From Phycisphaerales bacterium (lineage in GTDB: Bacteria > Planctomycetota > Phycisphaerae > Phycisphaerales > UBA1924): DNA of 63,780 nucleotides. Positions 1 through 8,393 of this stretch are shown here, in pieces; position 1 is the stretch's first letter, and the number at the start of each line of letters is the position of its first letter. The stretch is taken from assembly GCA_020853975.1 (NCBI GenBank), contig JADYXW010000009.1, positions 1 to 63,780 of the forward strand. Direction: 5' to 3'. The position numbers were made by a program, and so were the translations under genes. Below the pieces are notes generated by a model. That model did not search any database. It was not told where the DNA came from and was given only the letters and a program-made list of their open reading frames with translations.

Positions 1-2
1 TC

Positions 3-1016
3 CGCCCGTTCCAGAAGATCGTCTCCGAGCACGCCGACCTCATGGTCCAGCAGGGTGTGATGACCCGCGAAGAAGCCGTTCACTGGCTGAACATGCACTG
101 GGAGTTGATCTGCGCCGAGCCGAAGCGCGTGGCTGGCGGGTGCGCCATCGCCGCGTACGGGCGAGAGCGGCAGACCCGGGCCGTGGTGCACGTGAAGCAG
201 GAGTCATTCGTCGGCTACAGCCGTATCCGGCTCAAGGCCGAGACCTTCGTCCTGCCCCGCTCGGGCGCGGGAGAAGACGGGCTGGACCTGGACGACCTCA
301 CGGTCGCCGGTGTCTCGGCGCGTCGGGCCGAGGTGGCCTCGGAGCCGGTGAATCCGGAGATGGCGGGCGAGGCGCCCTCCGATGGGCTGGACCTTGAGGA
401 CTTTCCCTTCGCGGGCATCGAGGTGGAGGAGGAAGAGGGGCCCGGCCGCGCGAACCGTGAGTGGGGCGTGGGAGAGGTCTGGGTCAAGGTTGATTTCGAC
501 GATGAGTACTACGAGGCGATCCTGGAGTTCTGGGGCGTCCTGAAGGAGGAGAAGCACGCCGAGCACCTGGAGATGGCCGAGGAGGCGGCGGAGATTGTGG
601 GCGGCGAGTCCCCCGAAGAGGAGGCCGAGCCCGGCTCCGAGGACGAGGACTACCCGGAGATCGCGCCGGGCGAGCCGTTTGGCATGGCCGGGGTGTACCG
701 TGTCCGCGAGAAGAAGCAGGGGATCCATCAGCCGGGATCGATGAACTTCATGAAGGGCCGGAGCGTGCTCGAGCACCCGAGCCCGCAGGCGCTGATCGAT
801 CGGTGGGCGGGCACGGGCACGCCCAAGCAGGTGCACAAGAACGGCTTTGTCCAGAGGGAAGTGATCGACTGCCGCAAGGTGATTGGGATGTACTACGAGC
901 AGGGGAGCAACCTGCCGAAGCCGACGACCCGGTTCATGATTCACTACAGCCCCAAGAACAACCAGGCCCACATCGTGCCCGCAAGGCCACGAAACACCGA
1001 AGAAGAAGACGACTGA
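3..1016 (+). CDS. Putative type VI-linked toxin with C-terminal Bacterial toxin 50/PBECR-like nuclease domain (5' end missing)
   Basis: The frame is open to the left edge, so the gene is probably truncated; the ATGs at 42 and 60 have no Shine-Dalgarno sequence. The last ~100 residues (about nt 705-1004) carry, in order, KKQGIHQ, LIDRWAGTG, EVID, KVIG, FMIHYS and HIVPARP. That order matches the Bacterial toxin 50 (Ntox50) / PBECR nuclease family, known as C-terminal toxin domains and fusions to phage head proteins. Histidines in QGIHQ, IHYS and HIVP are candidate catalytic residues. The middle is strongly acidic and contains two copies of DGLDL(D/E)D (starting at 276 and 381), which suggests a flexible linker. 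It ends 20 bases before vgrG on the same strand, so I infer a VgrG-delivered nuclease. The family match comes from remembered motifs, not a search. No obvious small immunity gene sits immediately downstream. Confidence 0.6.
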   Translation, partial: RPFQKIVSEHADLMVQQGVMTREEAVHWLNMHWELICAEPKRVAGGCAIAAYGRERQTRAVVHVKQESFVGYSRIRLKAETFVLPRSGAGEDGLDLDDLTVAGVSARRAEVASEPVNPEMAGEAPSDGLDLEDFPFAGIEVEEEEGPGRANREWGVGEVWVKVDFDDEYYEAILEFWGVLKEEKHAEHLEMAEEAAEIVGGESPEEEAEPGSEDEDYPEIAPGEPFGMAGVYRVREKKQGIHQPGSMNFMKGRSVLEHPSPQALIDRWAGTGTPKQVHKNGFVQREVIDCRKVIGMYYEQGSNLPKPTTRFMIHYSPKNNQAHIVPARPRNTEEEDD

Positions 1017-1035
1017 CGAGGGGAAGGGACCAACC

Positions 1036-3408
1036 ATGCCAACCTGGACACAGGACAAGCGCAACATCGCCATCAACACCCCGCTGGGCAAGGATGTCCT
1101 GCTGCTCAAATCCTTCAACTTCAAGGACGAGATGTCGCGCCCCTTCATGTGCGACGTCGAGCTGCGCAGCCAGACCGCGGCGGTCGACTTCAACAAGATC
1201 ATCGGCGAGAACGTGACCATCCGCCTCAACCTCACCGGGGGTAAGGTTCGCTACTTCAACGGCTACATCTCCCGCTTCCAGCAGGAGGGCGACCCGGTGG
1301 AGGGCGCCGCAAACCACTACCGCGCCACGATGGTGCCCTGGCTCTGGTTCCTCACGCGAACCGCCGACTGCCGCATCTTCCAGAACAAGAACGTCCCGGA
1401 CATCGTGAAGGCCATGTTCGACGAGCTGGACTTCAACGACTACGAGTTCCGCCTGACCAACCAGTACAAGCCCAAGGAGTACGTGGTCCAGTATCGTGAG
1501 ACCGCGTTCAACTTCGTCTCACGCCTGCTGGAGCAGGAGGGGATCTACTACTTCTTCGAGCACGAGAACGGCAAGCACCTGCTGGTGCTCACCGACTCTC
1601 CCGCCAAGCACAAGGCGGCGGAGGGGTACGCGAACGTGCAGTACAACCCGGTCACCTCAAAGAACATCGGCATGGAGCGAGTCTGGGAGTGGACCGTCGA
1701 GAAGCGCATCCAGCCGGGGGTCGTCGCGCTCGTGGACTACGACTTCAAGGCCCCCACCAAGAATCTCTACGCGGAGAAGTCCGCGCCCGCGGGCCACGCC
1801 AACGCCGGCTATCAGGTGTTCGACTATCCCGGCCTGTACATCGAGCACGCGGACGGTCAGGCCTACGCCGCCATCCGGAACGAGGAGCAGGCCGCCCAGC
1901 ACGTCGCTGCCCGCGCCATCGGCGACATCCGGGGCCTTTTCGCGGGCTGCAAGTTCAAGCTGCAGGGTTACCCCCGCGCTGACCAGAACATCGAGCACAT
2001 CGTTACCCTCGCGTCCATCTACGCCAGCACCGACGAGTGGGACACCAGCAAGTCCGGCACCGGAACAGAGGCCTGCAAGATCGCCTTCAGCACCCTCCCG
2101 GCCCAGACGCAGTTCCGCCCCGCACGCACCACTTCCAAGCCAAAGGTCGCGGGGCCCCAAACCGCCATCGTCGTCGGCGCCACCGGCGAAGAAATCCACA
2201 CCGACCCGGACGGCTTTGGGCGCATCAAGGTGCACTTCCACTGGGATCATCGTGCCGCGGCCGACGAGAACTGCTCCTGCTGGATCCGCGTCTGCATGGG
2301 CTGGGCCGGCAAGAAGTGGGGAAACTTCTTCCTGCCCCGCACGGGCCAGGAGGTCGTGGTCGACTTCCTCGAGGGCGACCCCGACCAGCCCATCATCACC
2401 GGGCGCGTCCACAATAACGACAACATGCCCCCCTACAAGCTCCCCGACTACAAGACCATGTCCACCATGAAGAGCCTCTCCAGCAAGGGAGGGGGCGGGT
2501 TCAACGAGCTGCGCTTCGAGGACAAGAAGGGCGAGGAGCAGATCTTCGTCCACGGCGAGAAGCAGCTCGATATCCGCATCAAGCAGGACGCCTACGAGTG
2601 GATCGGCGCCACACGCCACCTCATCGTCTGCAAATCGCAGTTCGAGAACATCCACGGCGCCCGACACACCAGGGTGGGCGGAAACGACATCCGCTCCGTC
2701 GGCGGCGACGATAGCCACAAGGTCAAGGGCAAGTTCAAGGTCGAAGCCACCGGGGACGCCAGCCACTTCACCGAGGGGACCTACCGCCTCGGGGCGGACG
2801 TGGACGTGATCATCGGAGCGGCCGGGAAGATCATGATCGGTGCCGACGGTGTCCTGGTCATCGAATCCGCCGCCGGCATCTCCCTCGTCTGTGGCGGGTC
2901 GAACGTTGTGGTCGACTCCAAGGGCGTGACGCTTAAGGGGCCGCAGGTCGTCGCCGATGGGCAGCAGGTGCTTATCGCTTCCGGTCCGGGGTCGTCGCCG
3001 ACGGCGTATGAGTCCAGCGACATGGATGCCGCCGACGAGCCGGGCGGCGCCCACGAGGCCGACAAGGCCGACCCGGGTGAGATGGCCAAGATCAAAGCAG
3101 AGCAGCGCCAGTCCGGCAAGGGCAAGTACGGCAAGACCAAGGTGGACCCCACGCCCGGCGGCGGGGGTGGCGGCGAGACCCCGCCCCCCGGCAAGACCTG
3201 GTACGAGTTCAAGATCACCAGCGACGACGGCACGCCCATCCCCAACGAGAAAACCAAGGTCATCCTCTCCACCGGCGCGCCGCAGGAACTCACCACAAAC
3301 TCCGACGGCGTCGTCAAGGTCGAGACCGACGAGGGCGTCAGTGCCGACGCCGGATACCCCAACTACACCGATCCTGAGTGGCGCCCGCAGGGCGTCGAGG
3401 AAGTCTGA
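1036..3408 (+). CDS. vgrG: Type VI secretion tip protein VgrG with C-terminal carboxypeptidase-regulatory/transthyretin-like extension
   Basis: A 790-residue spike protein that trimerises at the tip of the contractile tube. Residues 1 to ~390 form the gp27-like base (FKDEMSRPF, YRETAFNFVSRLLEQEG, YYFFEHENG). The gp5-like OB fold follows (DPDGFGRIKVHFHWD, WIRVCMGWAGKKWG, RTGQEVVVDFLEGDPDQP), then a needle-like repeat region. After a Gly/Pro-rich linker (around nt 3145-3195), the last ~70 residues read like a small beta-sandwich: YEFKITSDDGTPIPN, then NSDGVVKVETDEG. I infer a transthyretin-like adaptor or docking domain. AAGGGA lies 8 bases before the ATG. Toxin-like and metallopeptidase-like genes flank it on the same strand, as in many VgrG islands. 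No sheath, baseplate or ClpV gene lies in the window. Confidence 0.93.
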   Translation: MPTWTQDKRNIAINTPLGKDVLLLKSFNFKDEMSRPFMCDVELRSQTAAVDFNKIIGENVTIRLNLTGGKVRYFNGYISRFQQEGDPVEGAANHYRATMVPWLWFLTRTADCRIFQNKNVPDIVKAMFDELDFNDYEFRLTNQYKPKEYVVQYRETAFNFVSRLLEQEGIYYFFEHENGKHLLVLTDSPAKHKAAEGYANVQYNPVTSKNIGMERVWEWTVEKRIQPGVVALVDYDFKAPTKNLYAEKSAPAGHANAGYQVFDYPGLYIEHADGQAYAAIRNEEQAAQHVAARAIGDIRGLFAGCKFKLQGYPRADQNIEHIVTLASIYASTDEWDTSKSGTGTEACKIAFSTLPAQTQFRPARTTSKPKVAGPQTAIVVGATGEEIHTDPDGFGRIKVHFHWDHRAAADENCSCWIRVCMGWAGKKWGNFFLPRTGQEVVVDFLEGDPDQPIITGRVHNNDNMPPYKLPDYKTMSTMKSLSSKGGGGFNELRFEDKKGEEQIFVHGEKQLDIRIKQDAYEWIGATRHLIVCKSQFENIHGARHTRVGGNDIRSVGGDDSHKVKGKFKVEATGDASHFTEGTYRLGADVDVIIGAAGKIMIGADGVLVIESAAGISLVCGGSNVVVDSKGVTLKGPQVVADGQQVLIASGPGSSPTAYESSDMDAADEPGGAHEADKADPGEMAKIKAEQRQSGKGKYGKTKVDPTPGGGGGGETPPPGKTWYEFKITSDDGTPIPNEKTKVILSTGAPQELTTNSDGVVKVETDEGVSADAGYPNYTDPEWRPQGVEEV

Positions 3409-3444
3409 TCGCCCCGGCCAACCCCACCACGAGAGTGTGAACCG

Positions 3445-5793
3445 ATGACCAAGACCACGTCAGGACACCCGGAACGGCGCAGAGTCTCCACGCTGCTGCC
3501 TGTGCGATACCAGGTTTCCATCATCTACCTCGGAGACTCTCGTATCAGGCCGGACATGAGCAGCGACCCCGCGGCGGACATGATGATCCCCCCGCCGTAC
3601 CGCTGCCGATACCGCCTGCTCGAGCACGTCGGCGCTGACGGCGCCGAGCGCAGCGTCGCGCCCCTCACGCCCATCCCGAACCAGGTCCGCGAGTTCGACA
3701 CCGGCGCAACCAACGACGCAGCCGCGAAGTTCTTCAGCGCGGGCGGCACCGCCGTCAACCCCACCCGTGACGGCGTCTACAAGGTCATGGTCACGGACAA
3801 CCATGGCACCCGCACCGCGGAGAACCTGGACCTGCTTGGGAACAACGGCGACACCAACTCCAACCCCGCGTACTACAAGGCGCGAGGATGGATGGGCGAC
3901 GTCATCCCCGCGGTTCCCTTCCGCATCGTGGTCCGCCGGTTTATCGGCAACGACCAGTTCGACGTCCCCGCCGGCTTCAAGGCCGTGGTGCAGGTGAAGG
4001 ATGCGAAGGAGGAGCTGGACCAGAACGACGGGCGCCGTCGGACGTTCCTCAACGACTTCTTCAAGAAATACAACCGCAACGACGGGCACGACACCGAGGG
4101 CGACGACAACATGCTGGCCCGCTTCGCGCAGGACTCCGAGCTCGCGCGCGAGGCCAACCAGCACGGCTACAACGCCACGAAGGTGCTCAGGAAGCTGACG
4201 TATGCATCGCAGCCGCTGATCGCGACCTCCAGCGCCACGCTGGCGCAGCAGCAGTGGTCGGACACGTCTCCTTCTCAGGCCGCGGGCTCTGAGGCCCGCG
4301 CCGCGAAGTTCGATCTCGAGCTGAAGGACGAGACGCTGCCCAACGGCACCACGGTCAAGACCGGCATCGCCGATTTTGTATTCACGCCCTGGCCCGCCGG
4401 GGGCGACAACCACCGGTTCCTCATCGGGCTCTTCAAGGGCTCCGACGACATCCGCGACACGCGCGAGCAGCGCCGCACGGTGCAGCTCACGGACGACCAG
4501 AACAGCGTCATCCGCAAGCCCCGGATGTACACCACGCCCCGGTTCGTCTTCTGGCGGCGCATCGAGTGGGCCCTGTGCGTGCTCGCGAACAACCTGGATG
4601 AGAACGCCCTGGACTGGGACGCCATCATCGCGATGTACCGCAAGTGCTTCATCGAGGTGAGCCGCCCGGCCCACTTCACGCGGCTCGCCCGCACCGCGTG
4701 GAGGCAGATGCTCCGCGACCTCATCCCGCAGAACGCCACCACCACCCCCATCTTCAACGACGACACGAAGTGGACTGACGCCGTGTACACCGAGCGGTTC
4801 TTCCCGACCGATCTGCACCCGCTCCCGGAACTGCGCGGACCCCAGGACGCGAACGGGAGGGACACGTTCGGCAACTCCATGGACATCCTCGATCAGTGCA
4901 TGCGCCGCGCCATCCGCCAGGCCTGCACGGGCTTTTCCCTGCCCGACCCCGGCGCGGGCGACGCCCAGACCAAGCAGCACGACGGCAACGGTGCGTACAT
5001 GTTCCTGGCCCACAACACCCGCCCCATGACGTTCCTCGGTGCATACACGGGCGACCGCATGTTCTGGTTCTCCAGGCCGCCCGATTCCCCGTCGGCCAAC
5101 GCCACCAGCACCGGCGCCCACGAGTTCGCGCACCTGCGGTCCATCCGCCACTCGTTCACCCGCACCGACTCCTACTCCTTCACGGACAACGGCGGCACGA
5201 ACAAGAGCATCGAGGTCATCAACCCTCGCAACGGCAACATCTTCCACCACGACCACGACGGCCACGATGCCTTCGCCTGCCTCCAGGCCTACACGCGCCC
5301 GCTCAACGCCGAGCCCTGCGGCCTGTGCGCGCTCTGCCTGCGGTTCTATGACCGCACCGTCCTGCAGCAGGCAGCCAACTACAAGCGAGAGATCGACCAA
5401 CGCTACGGCACGCCCATCCTCGCCGCCGTCACAGACTCCGGCGGCAGCGCCACCAACGCCGGAGACACGCTGAACGAGTGCACGGGCGGCACGCTCAACC
5501 TCGCCATCGGGGCCACTGTCGATGTCCTTGCGCTCGGTCCCGAGTTCCGCTTCACCGACAGAGGCGGGACCGCCAGCGACGGGCGGCTCAACCTCACGTG
5601 GTACCGGCCCCAGCCGATCACCGGCAACGGCTTCGCGCACTGGTCGAAAAATAACAACCGCTGCGGCTTCGCCGTCGCGCGTGACCGCACCTCCGGCGTC
5701 TGCGTCCGTCTCACCGGCGCCTCCGCCGGTGACTGCGTCGTTTCCTGCACTTTCAACGGCACGACCGTCAGAGTGACCATCCGCGTCGCCTGA
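3445..5793 (+). CDS. Putative VgrG-associated zinc metallopeptidase (metzincin-like HEXXHxxSxxH)
   Basis: A 782-residue protein of unknown family encoded 36 bases after vgrG. Residues 559-569 read HEFAHLRSIRH, which is HEXXH plus a third histidine at the metzincin spacing, with Ser where most metzincins have Gly. About 45 residues on there is a His/Asp-rich stretch (FHHDHDGHD) and then four cysteines (ACLQAY, PCGLCALCL) that could be a second metal site or disulfides. The C-terminal ~100 residues (from LNLAIGATVDV) resemble a bacterial Ig-like beta-sandwich and contain further cysteines. There is no Sec signal peptide or membrane segment, as expected for type VI cargo. Metallopeptidase effectors are known from VgrG systems (for example the C-terminus of Pseudomonas VgrG2b). 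The peptidase role is inferred from the motif, and the N-terminal ~550 residues are unrecognised. Confidence 0.6.
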   Translation: MTKTTSGHPERRRVSTLLPVRYQVSIIYLGDSRIRPDMSSDPAADMMIPPPYRCRYRLLEHVGADGAERSVAPLTPIPNQVREFDTGATNDAAAKFFSAGGTAVNPTRDGVYKVMVTDNHGTRTAENLDLLGNNGDTNSNPAYYKARGWMGDVIPAVPFRIVVRRFIGNDQFDVPAGFKAVVQVKDAKEELDQNDGRRRTFLNDFFKKYNRNDGHDTEGDDNMLARFAQDSELAREANQHGYNATKVLRKLTYASQPLIATSSATLAQQQWSDTSPSQAAGSEARAAKFDLELKDETLPNGTTVKTGIADFVFTPWPAGGDNHRFLIGLFKGSDDIRDTREQRRTVQLTDDQNSVIRKPRMYTTPRFVFWRRIEWALCVLANNLDENALDWDAIIAMYRKCFIEVSRPAHFTRLARTAWRQMLRDLIPQNATTTPIFNDDTKWTDAVYTERFFPTDLHPLPELRGPQDANGRDTFGNSMDILDQCMRRAIRQACTGFSLPDPGAGDAQTKQHDGNGAYMFLAHNTRPMTFLGAYTGDRMFWFSRPPDSPSANATSTGAHEFAHLRSIRHSFTRTDSYSFTDNGGTNKSIEVINPRNGNIFHHDHDGHDAFACLQAYTRPLNAEPCGLCALCLRFYDRTVLQQAANYKREIDQRYGTPILAAVTDSGGSATNAGDTLNECTGGTLNLAIGATVDVLALGPEFRFTDRGGTASDGRLNLTWYRPQPITGNGFAHWSKNNNRCGFAVARDRTSGVCVRLTGASAGDCVVSCTFNGTTVRVTIRVA

Positions 5794-5815
5794 CCAAGCG
5801 CCGGGAGCCCGCCGA

Positions 5816-7414
5816 ATGCCCTCTCCACTCAAGCTCTCCATCTCCATCGCCTCCCCGGAAGTGTTCCGGGGCGAGTCAAACTTCTTCTCCGTCGTGCTGA
5901 AGAACGAGGGCGGGCAGCCCATCAACAACGCGCCCACCTTCGCCGCGGAGAACGAGGCGCTCGCGGTATGGCTCACGCCGGTGGACGCGGTCTCGTCTGT
6001 CCCGACCGAGCTCGGGCCCATCGTCGTGCCCGGCAGGCGCACCGCCAACGACAAGAGCTTCGAGTGCCGCCAGGGCATCCATCGTCACGGCACGGGCGAG
6101 GTCTCGCGCGCGCCGCTCTCTCCGGGAGGGCAATGGACCGCCAGGGCGGACCTGCTGGAGTGGTTCGGCGAGGTGCCCCCGGGCACGTACAACGTGCAGG
6201 CCGCGTACAACTCGGGGTACGACGTCATCGAGTCCGCGCCCGTGGTGCTGAAGATTCTTCCCTGGAAGCCCCTCGCCGCGGCCGCGGCCCGGCACGGGGC
6301 TCGGAGCTACTCCGCCCGCGCTACCGCCGCCGCGATGGGCTCCGGACCCCAGGGCAAGTTCATCCTCGCGCAATCGAACAGCGATGCGCTCCCCAAAGTG
6401 CCCTTCCACGCTATCCGTGTGCCCGTCGAGGCCGCAGGCCCGGTCGAACTCCGGCCCGCCACCGCCCCGACCGCCGCCGTCAACATCTGCCACGTACTCT
6501 GGTCCGAAGGCAAGCAGTGGCAGGTCGCCGCCGCCCCGCTCAACGGCGGAGCCGCGAAGGTGAGCCCGCTTCAGAACGTCATGCCGGGGACCGTTCTCGG
6601 CTCGCCGCTCACTCACTCGGACGGGGGCCTCGCGGTGCCGTTCGCCGACGCGGCCCTCGCACACCTCTACCTGCTGCGCTTCGCCGCCGATGGCAGCCTG
6701 ACCTCCGCGCCGGAGCTGCCCCTTGATGTCCTGGGCCCCATCGGGCCTCACGCCTGCTGCTGGCAGAACGACGCGGTGTTCCACTTTGCGTGGTGCCGCG
6801 CAGGCGGCCGGGAAGTCCGGCTTCTCTCCCGCGAGATTGAAAACGCCGACGCGCCAGTGCAGCACCGCGTGCTCGGCACTGCACAGGGTAAAGTCCTCTG
6901 GATCGACGCCCGCATCGATGCCGACGAGGCCACCGGGTCCCGACCCATCTTCGTCGAGGCCGGGGGTGACGACCCGCGGCACCAGCAGACGCCCATCCCC
7001 CTCACCCTGAAGGCATGGGCCATCAGCGCGACCTCCTCGCTGCTCACGTGCACGGAGTTCAGTGCCGCATCCAACCGCGTGCGCACGGTTAATCTGCGCC
7101 TGCCTAGGGAACGCACGCTGGCGCCCGTCTGCTCGATCATCCGCCCCCTGGGCGACTTGGCCGCTGTCTGTGTCGACCAGGACGAAGAGCTCTGGTACGC
7201 ATCTACCGCGTCCGGGATGATCTGCCCACTGCGCGAAGTCGCGCGAAAGACCATCGGCCCCTCCCAGTGCCCCTCGCTCTTCGCGGCGAGCTCGCGCGGG
7301 TCGCTCCCGTGGGTCTACCTGCGATACCTCGACGCCGCCGAAGGCCGCCTGGCCTGGGCCAAGCTCGAGCCCGTGGGCGAGACCGAGCCCTGCGAGCACG
7401 ACCACGAACACTAG
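5816..7414 (+). CDS. Unrecognised beta-rich protein of the VgrG island
   Basis: 532 residues with a GGGAG sequence before the ATG; it starts 22 bases after the metallopeptidase gene and is probably co-transcribed. I do not recognise the family. Residues 1-165 look like an Ig-like beta-sandwich (FSVVLKNEGGQPI, then FGEVPPGTYNVQAAYNSG, ending in APVVLKI), similar in feel to CARDB or BsuPI-type modules. The rest contains spaced beta-strand blocks typical of a propeller or repeat protein (HVLWSEGKQW, FHFAWCRAGGREVRLL, LWYASTASGMICPL). It ends in an acidic, His-rich tail (CEHDHEH). No signal peptide or transmembrane segment is visible. Position suggests cargo, adaptor or immunity protein. A protease-inhibitor-like first domain beside a metallopeptidase would fit immunity, but that is speculation. 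Confidence 0.5.
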   Translation: MPSPLKLSISIASPEVFRGESNFFSVVLKNEGGQPINNAPTFAAENEALAVWLTPVDAVSSVPTELGPIVVPGRRTANDKSFECRQGIHRHGTGEVSRAPLSPGGQWTARADLLEWFGEVPPGTYNVQAAYNSGYDVIESAPVVLKILPWKPLAAAAARHGARSYSARATAAAMGSGPQGKFILAQSNSDALPKVPFHAIRVPVEAAGPVELRPATAPTAAVNICHVLWSEGKQWQVAAAPLNGGAAKVSPLQNVMPGTVLGSPLTHSDGGLAVPFADAALAHLYLLRFAADGSLTSAPELPLDVLGPIGPHACCWQNDAVFHFAWCRAGGREVRLLSREIENADAPVQHRVLGTAQGKVLWIDARIDADEATGSRPIFVEAGGDDPRHQQTPIPLTLKAWAISATSSLLTCTEFSAASNRVRTVNLRLPRERTLAPVCSIIRPLGDLAAVCVDQDEELWYASTASGMICPLREVARKTIGPSQCPSLFAASSRGSLPWVYLRYLDAAEGRLAWAKLEPVGETEPCEHDHEH

Positions 7415-7432
7415 CCCGGGATCTGCTGCCCC

Positions 7433-8296
7433 ATGCGCATCCTGCTCACGAACGACGACGGCATCCGCGCCCCCGGCATCGTGGCGATGCACGACGCACT
7501 CATCGATGCGCCGATCCCCGGGCTGCCACCCCACGGCGGGCCGGTGCTCGACCGCTCCCCCGGTGCCGTGACCCGCGCGCCCAGAAGCGTCGTCTTCACC
7601 GTCGCGCCGCTCACCGTCCAGTCTGCCACGAGCCATGGCGTTACCTTCCACGTGCCGCTCATGGTCAAGCACGAGCGGATCAGCGAGCGATACGCCGGGC
7701 TTGCCGTCGACGGCCGCCCGGCCGACTGCGTGAAGCTCGCCATCGCCAACCTCTGGCCCGATCACTTCGGCGCGGGTGAGCGCCCGGACCTGCTGATCAG
7801 CGGCATGAACGCGGGTGCGAACTGCGGCATCAACGTCATCTATTCCGGCACCGTCGCCGCCGCCATCGAGGCCGCGTTTCTGGGCGTGCCGTCCATCGCG
7901 GTGAGCATGACCATGGGGCACGCAGAGCCGAGGTTCGAGATCGGCGCGCACTGGGCCAGGCAGGTCATCGAGCGCATCCTCCGGGCCGGCCCCCTACGGG
8001 CCCACGAGTGCCTGAGCATCAATATCCCGCCCACCGACGACGCGCAGATCGACCGCATGCCGGGTGTCCGAGTCTGCCCGATGAACACGCACGGCCTTGT
8101 GGACCGCTACGAGAAGCGGACGAGCCCGCTGGGCGGCACCTACTACTGGGCCGCCGGCCACGGCCTGGATTTCCACCGCACCGAGAGCGGATCCGATGTG
8201 GACCTCCTCCGCCAGGGATGCATCACGGTCACCCCGCTCCAGTTCGACCTTACTCAGAATGAGCGGCTGGAGGCGTGGCGCTCCCGGCTCGGATAG
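7433..8296 (+). CDS. surE: 5'/3'-nucleotidase SurE
   Basis: 287 residues. SurE dephosphorylates nucleoside 5'- and 3'-monophosphates using a divalent metal in the cytoplasm. The start ILLTNDDGIRAPG carries the metal-binding pair Asp8-Asp9. The conserved Ser lies in QSATSH (Ser64), the conserved Asn in SGMNAGANCG, and the dimer/active-site strip is VIYSGTVAAAIEA. The usual distance between the Asp pair and the QSATSH serine is about 30 residues; here it is 55, so ~25 extra residues rich in Pro, Gly and Arg sit in the first beta-alpha connection. It starts 18 bases after the last gene of the VgrG island and may be read from the same transcript, although it is a housekeeping gene. Confidence 0.93.
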   Translation: MRILLTNDDGIRAPGIVAMHDALIDAPIPGLPPHGGPVLDRSPGAVTRAPRSVVFTVAPLTVQSATSHGVTFHVPLMVKHERISERYAGLAVDGRPADCVKLAIANLWPDHFGAGERPDLLISGMNAGANCGINVIYSGTVAAAIEAAFLGVPSIAVSMTMGHAEPRFEIGAHWARQVIERILRAGPLRAHECLSINIPPTDDAQIDRMPGVRVCPMNTHGLVDRYEKRTSPLGGTYYWAAGHGLDFHRTESGSDVDLLRQGCITVTPLQFDLTQNERLEAWRSRLG

Positions 8297-8318
8297 TTCC
8301 GCCGCGGGCGCACGAAAA

Positions 8319-8348
8319 GGGCGGCCGAATGTTTCCATTCCGCCGCCC
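8319..8348 (-). terminator. Intrinsic terminator of the HDOD gene
   Basis: Two 13-base arms (8319-8331 and 8336-8348) are complementary except for one C:C mismatch (8326/8341), around a TTTC loop. Read on the minus strand, the hairpin is followed at once by TTTTCG, a short U-tract. It lies 46 bases after the minus-strand HDOD stop and 23 bases after the plus-strand surE stop, so the stem may slow both transcripts, but the T-run favours the minus strand. Confidence 0.75.
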
Positions 8349-8393
8349 GGAGGGAGAAAGAGAGAGTCTGTTTGCCGCGCGGGACGGCGCTGC

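Noticed and set aside
1..3408. Reading vgrG and its neighbours as a prophage tail region
   Set aside because: VgrG has the type VI fused gp27/gp5 layout and C-terminal extension, and no capsid, portal, integrase or lysis gene is seen; the PBECR-like domain also occurs in phages, so this remains a small possibility.
3460..6078. 872-residue minus-strand open frame across the metallopeptidase gene
   Set aside because: It is the complement of a strongly coding plus-strand gene; its translation is Val/Arg/Ala/Glu low-complexity with no motif, typical of a GC-rich shadow frame.
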